A stretch of 24,497 nucleotides of DNA, from the NCBI GenBank assembly GCA_024244665.1, contig JAAEOI010000235.1, forward strand, positions 1 through 24,497, written 5' to 3'. Under the pieces are notes generated by a model that worked only from the letters and a program-made list of their open reading frames with translations, did not search any database and was not told the DNA's origin. This document shows positions 8,984 to 15,599 of this stretch, one piece after another; within the stretch, counting starts at the first letter, position 1, and every line of letters starts with the position of its first letter. The stretch comes from Bacteroidota bacterium. Lineage in GTDB: Bacteria > Bacteroidota > Bacteroidia > Bacteroidales > GCA-2748055. The translations under genes were made by a program, and so were the position numbers.

Positions 8984-9154
8984 ATGATCGAAGTCATCAA
9001 CATGGAAGGAATGCCGGTCTACAAATACCGGGCCCAGGAGGAAGATTCTTTTTCAATATCTGAACTGGAAGGCAAAGGATTACCCTGCGGGATCTATTTC
9101 GTAAGGATCAAGAAAGCCAATGGAATTGAAACAGCCAAGTTGTTGATCTGCTAA
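8984..9154 (+). pseudogene. Relic of a T9SS type A C-terminal sorting domain
   Basis: A 56-codon open stretch whose translation matches the last two thirds of a type IX secretion (Por) C-terminal sorting domain. It has IEVINMEGMPVYKY (compare xVxNxxGxxVxxx), then a spacer ending in SISELEGKGLP, then CGIYFVRIKKANGIETAKLL, which is the GxYxVxIxxxxGxxxxKxxxx ending. Such domains sit at the C-terminus of large secreted proteins and do not occur alone. Here an in-frame TGA lies only six codons upstream (8963-8965), and no secreted passenger is present in any frame. It is therefore read as the tail left after most of a secreted-protein gene was lost. The 153 nt between it and the LytTR gene (8831-8983) show nothing else recognisable. 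Confidence 0.72.
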
Positions 9155-9166
9155 TTAATTCTTCCC

Positions 9167-11611
9167 TTAGACCAGGATCATCGGCTTTTTTACTTTCTCT
9201 TTCAGGAGAGCAAATACCATCAGCTCTGCTATTTCACTTACATATCTGAATGTGAGACCTTTTCGGTAGATTTCATTGATCTCCTCCACGTCCTTTCTGT
9301 TCTCGGCAGAAATGGCAATATCTGTGATGCCGGCTCTTTTTGCAGCCAGGATTTTCTCCTTGATTCCACCGACCGGCAGTATTTTCCCCCTCAGTGTGAT
9401 CTCACCGGTCATGGCCAGGTGATTCCTGACCTTTCGTTGTGTAAATGCAGAGGTTAGGGATGTCATCATGGCCACGCCTGCCGAAGGGCCGTCTTTGGGA
9501 ATAGCACCCTCCGGTACGTGCACATGTACATTGTACTTCTTAAAGATTGCAGTATCAATTCCGAAGTCAGAGGCATGTGACTTCAGGAATTCCAGGGCCA
9601 GTACGGCTGACTCCTTCATCACGTCACCAAGGTTCCCGGTCAGGGTCAGTTTTCCTTCTCCCTGGCTCAGAGAGCTCTCCACGAATAGAATCTCACCTCC
9701 TACTGCAGTCCATGCCAGCCCGGTTACCACACCAGCATGCTCATTCCCGTCATACTTGTCGTGTAAGAATCTCGGCGGACCCAGGATCTCCTGTACCCGC
9801 TCCCTGTTGATGTTCTTTTCGAAGGGATCTTCGAAGGCAATGTGTTTGGCAGTAACCCGCACCAGCTTGGCAATCTGCTTGTCCAGCTGCCTCACACCCG
9901 ATTCCCGGGTGAAACTCTCAATAATGTATCCAAGGGTTTTGGAGGGGAGGAAGATCTGTTTCTTATCTACGCCATGGTTCTCCAGTTGCTTGGGAATCAG
10001 GTGGCGGCGGGCAATCTGAATTTTCTCCTCGACGATGTACCCCGAAAGGTCGATCACCTCCATCCTGTCAAGCAGGGCTGGGTTGATGGTTGAGGTTGTG
10101 TTTGCCGTGGCAATAAACATGACATTGGAAAGATCGAAATCCAGTTCCAGAAAATTATCATGAAAGCTGCTGTTCTGCTCGGGATCCAGTACCTCCAGCA
10201 GGGCTGAGGCCGGGTTTCCGTGAGCATCCCTTCCCACCTTGTCTATCTCGTCAAGCACAAATACCGGGTTGGATGATTTTACCTTCTTAAGGTTCTGGAT
10301 TATGCGTCCGGGCATGGCACCGATGTATGTTTTCCTGTGACCCCTTATCTCTGCCTCATCGTGCAGTCCTCCCAGTGACATTCTGACATACTTTCGGTTC
10401 AATGCATTGGCAACAGATTTTCCAAGTGAGGTTTTACCCACTCCTGGAGGCCCTACCAGGCAAAGGATGGGTGACTTAAGGTCGCCCTTTAACTTCAGGA
10501 CAGCCAGGTGTTCCAGAATCCGGTCCTTGATTTTCTCCAGTCCGAAGTGGTCCCTGTCAAGGATCTTGCTTGCCCGCTTCAGGTTAAAGTTGTCTTTTGT
10601 GTATTCGTTCCACGGAAGCTCAATCAGGGTCTGTATGTAATTGACCTGGACCGAATATTCGCCAGTGGCCGGGTTGAGTCGAATCAGTTTATCCAGCTCC
10701 TTTTCAAAGGCAGTGGCCACCTCCTTGCTCCATTTTTTCTTTTTCCCCTTCTCCCTGAACTCCAATACTTCATGGTCCTGCGGTGATCCGCCCAGCTCAT
10801 CCTGGATGGTTTTCATCTGCTGGTGAAGGAGGAACTCCCGCTGTTGCTGATCCAGATCGGTTTTAACCTTGGACTGGATGTCATTTTTCAGTTCCAGCAG
10901 CTGTGACTCCCTGGAGAGGTGTTCAAGAAGGGCAAAGCCCCTTTTTGATACAGAGTTGTTCTCCAGCAAGCCCTGTTTTTCCTTCAGTGACATTTCGCTG
11001 TTGGATGCCAGGAAGTTGATCAGGAAGGATGGGCTCTCAATATTCTTTATGGCAAATGTGGCTTCTGTGGGAATGTTGGAGGAGAACTTGATAATTTTAA
11101 TCGCAAGCTCTTTCAGGGCGGCTGCCACAGCCTTTGATTCTGCTGCAGGTTCATCATCCGCATCCTCCAGGGCTGTGATCCTGGCCACATGGTAGGGTTT
11201 GTCTGTAAACAGATCGTTGATTTTGAAACGTTTACGGCCCTGAATGATGACCGAGGTGGTTCCGTCAGGCATCTCCAGGATTTTCAGGATCTGGGCCACG
11301 GTTCCAATCTCATAGAGATCCTCCAGTTCTGGGTCATCCACGGAGCTGTCGCGTTGAGCCACTGCTCCCAGTATCTTGTTCTTTTTGTAAACCTCCTGCA
11401 CAAGGCGGAGCGATTTGTCCCTTCCCACGGTGATGGGAATCACAACCCCCGGGAAGAGGACAGTGTTTCTCAGTGGAAGGATGGGGAGCACATCCGGGAT
11501 GTTCATCTTCTTCAGATCATCCTCTTCATCCTCCGAAAGCAATGGTATATATTCTGCGTCCTCGTCTATGGGTATCATCAATTGTTCAATGCTGTTTTTC
11601 ATCACTTTCAT
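9167..11611 (-). CDS. lon: ATP-dependent protease Lon
   Basis: Cytosolic AAA+ serine protease, 814 aa from the ATG at 11611, a normal length for Lon. It degrades misfolded and selected regulatory proteins. In order: N-terminal LON substrate-binding domain ([19 protein letters not shown], about 40-240), a coiled helical region with the conserved LREQ-like segment ([16 protein letters not shown]), the AAA+ module with Walker A GPPGVGKT (387-394) and Walker B VFVLDEID (about 450-457), and the proteolytic domain. The catalytic dyad is S710 ([11 protein letters not shown]) and K753 ([10 protein letters not shown]). An in-frame TTG at 11632 would add seven residues and cannot be excluded. It follows the SpoIIE-type phosphatase gene on the same strand by 87 nt. 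That gap contains a sigma-54-like element and a hairpin, so it probably has its own promoter. Confidence 0.97.
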   Translation of the reverse strand: MKVMKNSIEQLMIPIDEDAEYIPLLSEDEEDDLKKMNIPDVLPILPLRNTVLFPGVVIPITVGRDKSLRLVQEVYKKNKILGAVAQRDSSVDDPELEDLYEIGTVAQILKILEMPDGTTSVIIQGRKRFKINDLFTDKPYHVARITALEDADDEPAAESKAVAAALKELAIKIIKFSSNIPTEATFAIKNIESPSFLINFLASNSEMSLKEKQGLLENNSVSKRGFALLEHLSRESQLLELKNDIQSKVKTDLDQQQREFLLHQQMKTIQDELGGSPQDHEVLEFREKGKKKKWSKEVATAFEKELDKLIRLNPATGEYSVQVNYIQTLIELPWNEYTKDNFNLKRASKILDRDHFGLEKIKDRILEHLAVLKLKGDLKSPILCLVGPPGVGKTSLGKSVANALNRKYVRMSLGGLHDEAEIRGHRKTYIGAMPGRIIQNLKKVKSSNPVFVLDEIDKVGRDAHGNPASALLEVLDPEQNSSFHDNFLELDFDLSNVMFIATANTTSTINPALLDRMEVIDLSGYIVEEKIQIARRHLIPKQLENHGVDKKQIFLPSKTLGYIIESFTRESGVRQLDKQIAKLVRVTAKHIAFEDPFEKNINRERVQEILGPPRFLHDKYDGNEHAGVVTGLAWTAVGGEILFVESSLSQGEGKLTLTGNLGDVMKESAVLALEFLKSHASDFGIDTAIFKKYNVHVHVPEGAIPKDGPSAGVAMMTSLTSAFTQRKVRNHLAMTGEITLRGKILPVGGIKEKILAAKRAGITDIAISAENRKDVEEINEIYRKGLTFRYVSEIAELMVFALLKEKVKKPMILV

Positions 11612-11640
11612 ATTCTTACTGTTATCAGTCAATCTGTCAG

Positions 11641-11656
11641 TCCGGAAAAATCCGGA
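11641..11656. repeat. Short inverted repeat in the lon leader
   Basis: Two copies of the self-complementary hexamer TCCGGA separated by AAAA can form a 6-bp stem with a 4-nt loop. It lies between the phosphatase stop and the lon start, and downstream of the sigma-54-like element, so it would be in the lon 5' untranslated region. No T-run follows, so it is not a typical terminator. Confidence 0.4.
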
Positions 11657-11672
11657 TTGGTCTCACCATTAT

Positions 11673-11689
11673 TTCAATAAGCGTGCCAA
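11673..11689 (-). promoter_or_regulatory. Candidate sigma-54 (-24/-12) promoter upstream of lon
   Basis: Read on the minus strand the sequence is TTGGCACGCTTATTGAA. It matches the sigma-54 consensus TTGGCACG-N4-TTGCW with one mismatch (GC of the -12 box is GA) and the correct 10-nt spacing between the dinucleotides. Transcription would start near 11662, giving a leader of about 50 nt before the ATG at 11611. No sigma-54 activator gene is in this window. Confidence 0.4.
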
Positions 11690-11698
11690 GAATGGTAC

Positions 11699-12883
11699 TC
11701 AGATATAGCGGATGGAAACCTCCTTGAGGAATTTTTCCTCCAAAAGGCGGGCCATTCTTTTTACCACAGTTCTTCGCATTTCCAGTTCTACTGGCAGGTT
11801 GGGATCCTGGTGGGCGATGTTTATGCGTGTGCCGATGATGAAATGAATTTCATCGCTTTGCCTGACAAGTTTAACAATACGGTCGGCGGGACCTTTTCCC
11901 AGGGCATACGAGGAGGAGTAATCTTTCAGAATCCGTGTTACCTTGGTGAGGGTCAGGATGCCCTCGGTGACCAGGTCGATGCCATCCATGCTGGAAACGG
12001 GAGGGAGTTCGGGGTCTTCAAATACCAGGTTATCTTCAATTTCAACTTCCATTTCACGGGCAATGATATCGGCTGTTGTGGCACCACATACCACTTTTTT
12101 TCCTTTGAAGGTGCGGACCGCATCTCCCAGCTGACTGTCGTTCTCCTCCTCATAGGGAGGGCCGGTAACCACCAGGAGTTTCCTGGGTTCCCGGAAATAG
12201 ATGCTGGCGCAGCTTGTATCATCCCTCGAGTCATATCCGTCTTTCCGGTGGGCCATGGCAACCAGTTTGGCAGCCAGTTTGGAGGCCGAAATCTTGGGTG
12301 TGTTCGTAACCAGCTTTATGGCGTATTTCTGGATATTCTGTCTTCCCCATCCCAGTGGATATTTGTCAGAACCCAGTCCGGACTGGGCGATACCATCGCT
12401 GCAAAAGATAATACGGTCCTCTTTCCTGGGTTCGAACTGACAGGAGAGGATCTCCTTACCCTTGTTTCGTTCGCTCTCCATGATCATCCTCTTCCAGCCG
12501 GGATCGAATGGTGTATTGTTTCGCAGGATGATGGTTTGTGGGTTGTCATACTCCAGGATGGTGGTCAGGCCGTTGTGTTCGATATCCACGATGGTAAAGG
12601 TGGAGTAACTCATGTGTCGTTCACTGCACACCGGAAGGGTGTTCATGATGATATCGGCAATCTTGTCGGCAGCCTTATGCTCTTTGGTGAAGTTTAAAGC
12701 CATGGTGGCAGTAAGAGTGGCCAGCACATTGGCTTTAACCCCGTGCCCCATCCCGTCGGAGAGGACCGCGATGGTCCGGTTCTCCTCCTTTACCTTCCGG
12801 CTGATGAACACATCCCCACAGATCCGCTCACTGCCATAGTTACGCTGGTCGCATGAAACCTCTATATAGAACTTTCCGTTCAT
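11699..12883 (-). CDS. SpoIIE-type (PP2C-like) serine phosphatase of the hydrogenase locus
   Basis: Cytoplasmic protein of 394 aa. The N-terminal SpoIIE/PP2C-type phosphatase domain (about 1-235) shows metal-binding acidic motifs: SDGMGHG at about 42-48, FCSDGIAQSG, and DSRDDTSCASIYF near the domain end. A C-terminal domain of about 155 residues begins near VTGPPYEEEND and includes KKVVCGATTADIIARE and GIDLVTEGILTLTK. I know this arrangement from SpoIIE proteins beside [FeFe]-hydrogenase genes, but the domain has no assigned function. SpoIIE enzymes dephosphorylate Ser/Thr, often on anti-sigma-factor antagonists. The start overlaps the stop of the upstream HydS-like gene in an ATGA junction, so the PAS/iron-sulfur protein is the obvious partner or input. 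No anti-sigma kinase or antagonist is encoded in the window, so the substrate is unknown. Confidence 0.88.
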   Translation of the reverse strand: MNGKFYIEVSCDQRNYGSERICGDVFISRKVKEENRTIAVLSDGMGHGVKANVLATLTATMALNFTKEHKAADKIADIIMNTLPVCSERHMSYSTFTIVDIEHNGLTTILEYDNPQTIILRNNTPFDPGWKRMIMESERNKGKEILSCQFEPRKEDRIIFCSDGIAQSGLGSDKYPLGWGRQNIQKYAIKLVTNTPKISASKLAAKLVAMAHRKDGYDSRDDTSCASIYFREPRKLLVVTGPPYEEENDSQLGDAVRTFKGKKVVCGATTADIIAREMEVEIEDNLVFEDPELPPVSSMDGIDLVTEGILTLTKVTRILKDYSSSYALGKGPADRIVKLVRQSDEIHFIIGTRINIAHQDPNLPVELEMRRTVVKRMARLLEEKFLKEVSIRYI

Positions 12884-14742
12884 TGTTTTTTCAAGCCCCT
12901 GCCCTGGTTGTAGGAATCGATAATGGAGCTGAGCATCCGCTCCGTTTCTGCAGCACCCTCTCCCAGGACAAATCCGATTTGTTGCACAAGGCTGAGGTTA
13001 TTGTCAATCACATCGGTGAGCCGTTTAACCACCTCCTCTTTTTGTACTTCCGGGGCTGACATATCCCGTATCACGGCGCCGACGATTTTCCCCTTCTCGA
13101 TGAGAAAGATGCTCACATTTAACATCTTGCCATCGTGGGTAATGTCCCTGTTGGTGATCGATTCATGGTTGGTGAGCACATAGGTGAACAGGTTGTAAAA
13201 GCCATATGGCAGAAGGGCCTTGAGGTCTGCACCGGCCAGGCCGGGTATAACCTCGTTAATCTCTCTGGCATCTTCGCCCAGTAAACCGATAAAGCTGTTG
13301 TTGGTCTGGATAATCTTCAAGTTCTGGTCACAGATGACCACCATGGAGGGAAGCTTGTGTAGCATGCGGCGGACAATTTCTGATGATTCCCTGGCAGCTT
13401 CTTTTTCTTTCTGGGCGGCCCGCTCAGACTCTTTAAGAGCTTCCTGGGCCAGAGCAAGTTTTTCGTTGCTTACCTTCAGTGATTGAATGTGGTCCTGCCG
13501 GTTCCGTGATGCAAAGGTGTTGCACATATCCGGGATGGCGAGACCCTGGGCAATGGCGGTTGCAAAGTCTGTACAGTTGGAATAACCGCAGCCACCACAG
13601 CCCACATCGAGGGTGCCTTCCTGGTCAATTTCTTCCAGAATCTGCTTCACCATGGCTTCATCCGGTTGGGGGAGCTGCTGGCTATTGCTCTTAAACTTTC
13701 TTTTAATCTCCAGCCCGGCAAACTGGTCCATGCTTTCTTTCCACTCATCCAGATCGAGAGTCTTAAGGCGGTGGTTGACATACTTCACCAGTTGGCTCCG
13801 CCGGAGTAGCGGACTCCCGCCCATGCTGGTTCCGCGGCCCATGAGGAACTCTTTGTAGAACAGGTTGAAATGGCTCTTGATCGATCCGATGTTCTCCTCA
13901 AACTCTCTGATCGCTTCCAGGATGCTCTCTCCCTCAACGGTAACCACAGGGGTCGTGTTTAGCTCCTCATCGATTCCGGCAGCCTGGAGGATTCCGTTGG
14001 CTACAGGGAAAAATGAGCCCTTATACCCCAGTGGCGCATCAAAATCGCTGTATTCCAGATCGGTTTCATGGAGGTCAGCCTTCAGGAACAACTCCCTCAG
14101 CTCCACGAAAGTGATGGCCAGGTCCACACGGCTCTCACCCTCAAACCTGCGGATCTCATCCTTACTTGCGATCAGGGGGGTAATATAGACCAGGCAAGAC
14201 TCTTCCTCCTCAATCTTCCGGATCACCTTTGCGCTTACTGCCACCGGGGGGAGAATGGGGGCCAGGTTCGGGATCAGTGCTGTACTGTATTTCTCAATAA
14301 ATGAAACGGTGACAGGATCATTGGACATAATGTAATACTTCCCCCGGCTCTTGCGGAAGAGCTCCCTGTAGGCACTGGCAACCAGATCCACACCGAAAGC
14401 AACTTCATGTACCCGGCTAAACCCAAGTTCCCTGAGCATCTGAACAAATTTCCTGTAGTCGGAAATATCCGGGAACTCTCCTGCGATGGATGGGTCCACC
14501 ATGGCAACCACCTTCTTTTCCTGTTTCAAAAGCTCAAGGAGCTCCTCTTTTGTATCACGGATCTCAACTGCACCCGGTCCGCATACTGCAGCACAGCTGC
14601 CGCAGCCAATGCACCGTTCAGGAATAATCTCAGGCTTGACCTTTTCGTTGGTGACCCGGATCGCTTTTACAGGGCACGCCCGTACGCATGCGTAACAGGC
14701 AGTGCATTTATCGCTATTGATCTTTAGCAGTGCTTCCATCAT
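12880..14742 (-). CDS. HydS-like iron-sulfur/PAS protein lacking all H-cluster cysteines
   Basis: Predicted cytoplasmic redox sensor of 620 aa. Domains: two [4Fe-4S] ferredoxin motifs at 1-60 (C13-x2-C-x2-C-x3-C, and C44-x2-C-x2-C-x3-C); an [FeFe]-hydrogenase large-subunit-like domain at about 70-325; a further [4Fe-4S] motif at C382, C385, C390 and C407; a coiled coil at 415-455; a PAS domain at about 460-565; and a helical tail. Aligned by eye to the paralogue at 19250-21229, the hydrogenase-like domain is intact in length and frame, but all four H-cluster ligand cysteines are replaced: D142 (SNDP), L190 (ITPLIASKDE), F295 and F299 (FYKEFLMGRGTSMGG). It should not bind an H-cluster. Intact frame, retained Fe-S ligands and tight coupling (TAATG with the ferredoxin, ATGA with the phosphatase) argue against a pseudogene. 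It probably passes a redox signal to the phosphatase. Confidence 0.85.
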   Translation of the reverse strand: MMEALLKINSDKCTACYACVRACPVKAIRVTNEKVKPEIIPERCIGCGSCAAVCGPGAVEIRDTKEELLELLKQEKKVVAMVDPSIAGEFPDISDYRKFVQMLRELGFSRVHEVAFGVDLVASAYRELFRKSRGKYYIMSNDPVTVSFIEKYSTALIPNLAPILPPVAVSAKVIRKIEEEESCLVYITPLIASKDEIRRFEGESRVDLAITFVELRELFLKADLHETDLEYSDFDAPLGYKGSFFPVANGILQAAGIDEELNTTPVVTVEGESILEAIREFEENIGSIKSHFNLFYKEFLMGRGTSMGGSPLLRRSQLVKYVNHRLKTLDLDEWKESMDQFAGLEIKRKFKSNSQQLPQPDEAMVKQILEEIDQEGTLDVGCGGCGYSNCTDFATAIAQGLAIPDMCNTFASRNRQDHIQSLKVSNEKLALAQEALKESERAAQKEKEAARESSEIVRRMLHKLPSMVVICDQNLKIIQTNNSFIGLLGEDAREINEVIPGLAGADLKALLPYGFYNLFTYVLTNHESITNRDITHDGKMLNVSIFLIEKGKIVGAVIRDMSAPEVQKEEVVKRLTDVIDNNLSLVQQIGFVLGEGAAETERMLSSIIDSYNQGRGLKKQ

Positions 14743-15005
14743 TATCCTTCTTTCATGGCTTCAAGTTCTTTTTCCAGAATCTCCAGGATGGTGTCACAGG
14801 TGACCTTTTCATATACTTTTGATCCGATTTGCACCAGGGGTCCGTCATTGCATTCACCGAAACAGTGATTTCCCTTCAAAATTACATCACGCTCCAGGTG
14901 GTGCTCTTTCAAATATTGCTGGATAACCTGCAGGGTTTGCCTGTTTCCACGGCTGAAGCAGGAGCTTCCCATGCAGATCTTAATCTCTTTTCTTACCAGT
15001 GCCAT
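14742..15005 (-). CDS. Thioredoxin-like [2Fe-2S] ferredoxin
   Basis: Small electron carrier of 87 aa with the thioredoxin-like [2Fe-2S] fold, as found alone or as a domain in NuoE and HydB proteins. Ligands are in the typical C-x4-C ... C-x3-C pattern: C11 and C16 (KICMGSSCFSRG), C48 and C52 (GNHCFGECNDGP). It is the first gene of the minus-strand operon, and its TAA stop shares a base with the start of the HydS-like gene (TAATG). Partners could be that sensor or the divergently encoded HydABC. The second option is attractive because HydB's own N-terminal domain of this fold has lost its cysteines. That pairing is inference. Confidence 0.9.
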   Translation of the reverse strand: MALVRKEIKICMGSSCFSRGNRQTLQVIQQYLKEHHLERDVILKGNHCFGECNDGPLVQIGSKVYEKVTCDTILEILEKELEAMKEG

Positions 15006-15016
15006 TTGATTATTCT

Positions 15017-15024
15017 CAAAGTTA
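15017..15024 (-). promoter_or_regulatory. Candidate -7 box for the ferredoxin/HydS-like/phosphatase operon
   Basis: Read on the minus strand the bases are TAACTTTG, a full match to the Bacteroidota -7 consensus TAnnTTTG, 11 nt before the ATG at 15005. No clear TTTG -33 box is visible at the usual spacing, so support is partial. Confidence 0.4.
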
Positions 15025-15073
15025 ATAAAAACACCCGTGGTGATCCTAATTTATATTCTCTTCAAATAGATTA

Positions 15074-15091
15074 CTGTTTTATAAATAACAA
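15074..15091. promoter_or_regulatory. Candidate Rex operator in the divergent hydrogenase promoter region
   Basis: The 18-mer CTGTTTTATAAATAACAA, read on the other strand, is TTGTTATTTATAAAACAG. It matches the Rex pattern TTGTTA-N6-TAACAA with two mismatches in one half-site. It lies where the -33 region of the hydC promoter should be, 10 nt upstream of the -7 box at 15102, so bound Rex would block that promoter. A rex gene lies downstream on the same strand (22879-23502), and NADH-linked hydrogenase operons are common Rex targets. Confidence 0.5.
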
Positions 15092-15101
15092 ACATAATGA
15101 A

Positions 15102-15109
15102 TATCTTTG
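15102..15109 (+). promoter_or_regulatory. -7 promoter box for the hydCBA operon
   Basis: TATCTTTG matches the Bacteroidota -7 consensus TAnnTTTG fully and ends 16 nt before the hydC ATG at 15126. The -33 region is T-rich (about 15076-15082) but lacks an exact TTTG, and it overlaps the candidate Rex operator. Confidence 0.5.
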
Positions 15110-15125
15110 ATCGATCTGTGAAGAT

Positions 15126-15599
15126 ATGATAAAAACAACGCGGATAGATGAGATTCTGGAGCGTTTCCCCCAGATAAAAAGGAATGCCTTAATTCCAATC
15201 CTTCAGGCCATCCAGGATGAATTTGGCTATATTTCTGAAACAGCAATCCAGCGGATCGGGGATCACCTCTCTCTTCCAACCAGCAAGATATATGGTTTAG
15301 CCACATTTTACAACCAGTTTTCTTTTTCCCCCAGGGGAGAGTACCACATCACCCTTTGCAACGGCTCATCCTGTCACATGGGGGGCTCGGGCGATTTGCT
15401 GGCAGAGATTACGAAAATGCTGGAGATTGAGGATGGTGAAACTACCAGGGACCGGCTGTTCAGCCTTGAGGTACAGTCCTGCATAGGTGCATGCGGACAG
15501 TCGGCCGTCATGGAAATCAATGGAAAATACTATTCAGGCGTAGGGGTCAAAGAGGTCCGGACCATCATTAAACAATATAAGAAAGATGCTTCCGGATAG
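15126..15599 (+). CDS. hydC: HydC, NuoE-like subunit of a NADH-linked [FeFe]-hydrogenase complex
   Basis: Cytoplasmic [2Fe-2S] subunit of 157 aa, the usual length for NuoE-like proteins. An N-terminal helical region (RFPQIKRNALIPILQAIQDE, then LPTSKIYGLATFYNQFSF) is typical of NuoE/HydC. The C-terminal thioredoxin-like domain binds one [2Fe-2S] cluster through C78-x4-C83 (LCNGSSCHMGG) and C119-x3-C123 (SCIGACGQSAV). In HydABC-type electron-bifurcating hydrogenases this subunit pairs with HydB and relays electrons near its flavin. It is the first gene of the plus-strand operon, preceded by a -7 box and a candidate Rex site, and its 3' end overlaps hydB by 14 nt. Unlike the N-terminal domain of HydB, all its cluster ligands are intact. 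Confidence 0.95.
   Translation: MIKTTRIDEILERFPQIKRNALIPILQAIQDEFGYISETAIQRIGDHLSLPTSKIYGLATFYNQFSFSPRGEYHITLCNGSSCHMGGSGDLLAEITKMLEIEDGETTRDRLFSLEVQSCIGACGQSAVMEINGKYYSGVGVKEVRTIIKQYKKDASG

Noticed and set aside
8695..9003. Open frame of 102 codons on the minus strand across the LytTR/relic interval
   Set aside because: It overlaps the LytTR DNA-binding domain, has no motif and has no sensible neighbours.
11641..11656. Inverted repeat before lon as a rho-independent terminator of the phosphatase operon
   Set aside because: The stem is only 6 bp and no T-run follows on the minus strand.
11810..12697. Long open frame (295 codons) on the plus strand
   Set aside because: It lies wholly inside the SpoIIE-type phosphatase gene on the other strand, whose motifs are clear. 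Its translation shows no recognisable domain.
12880..14742. The H-cluster-free HydS-like gene as a pseudogene
   Set aside because: The frame is intact over 620 codons, all [4Fe-4S] ligands are kept, and start and stop overlap both neighbours, indicating selection on a working protein.
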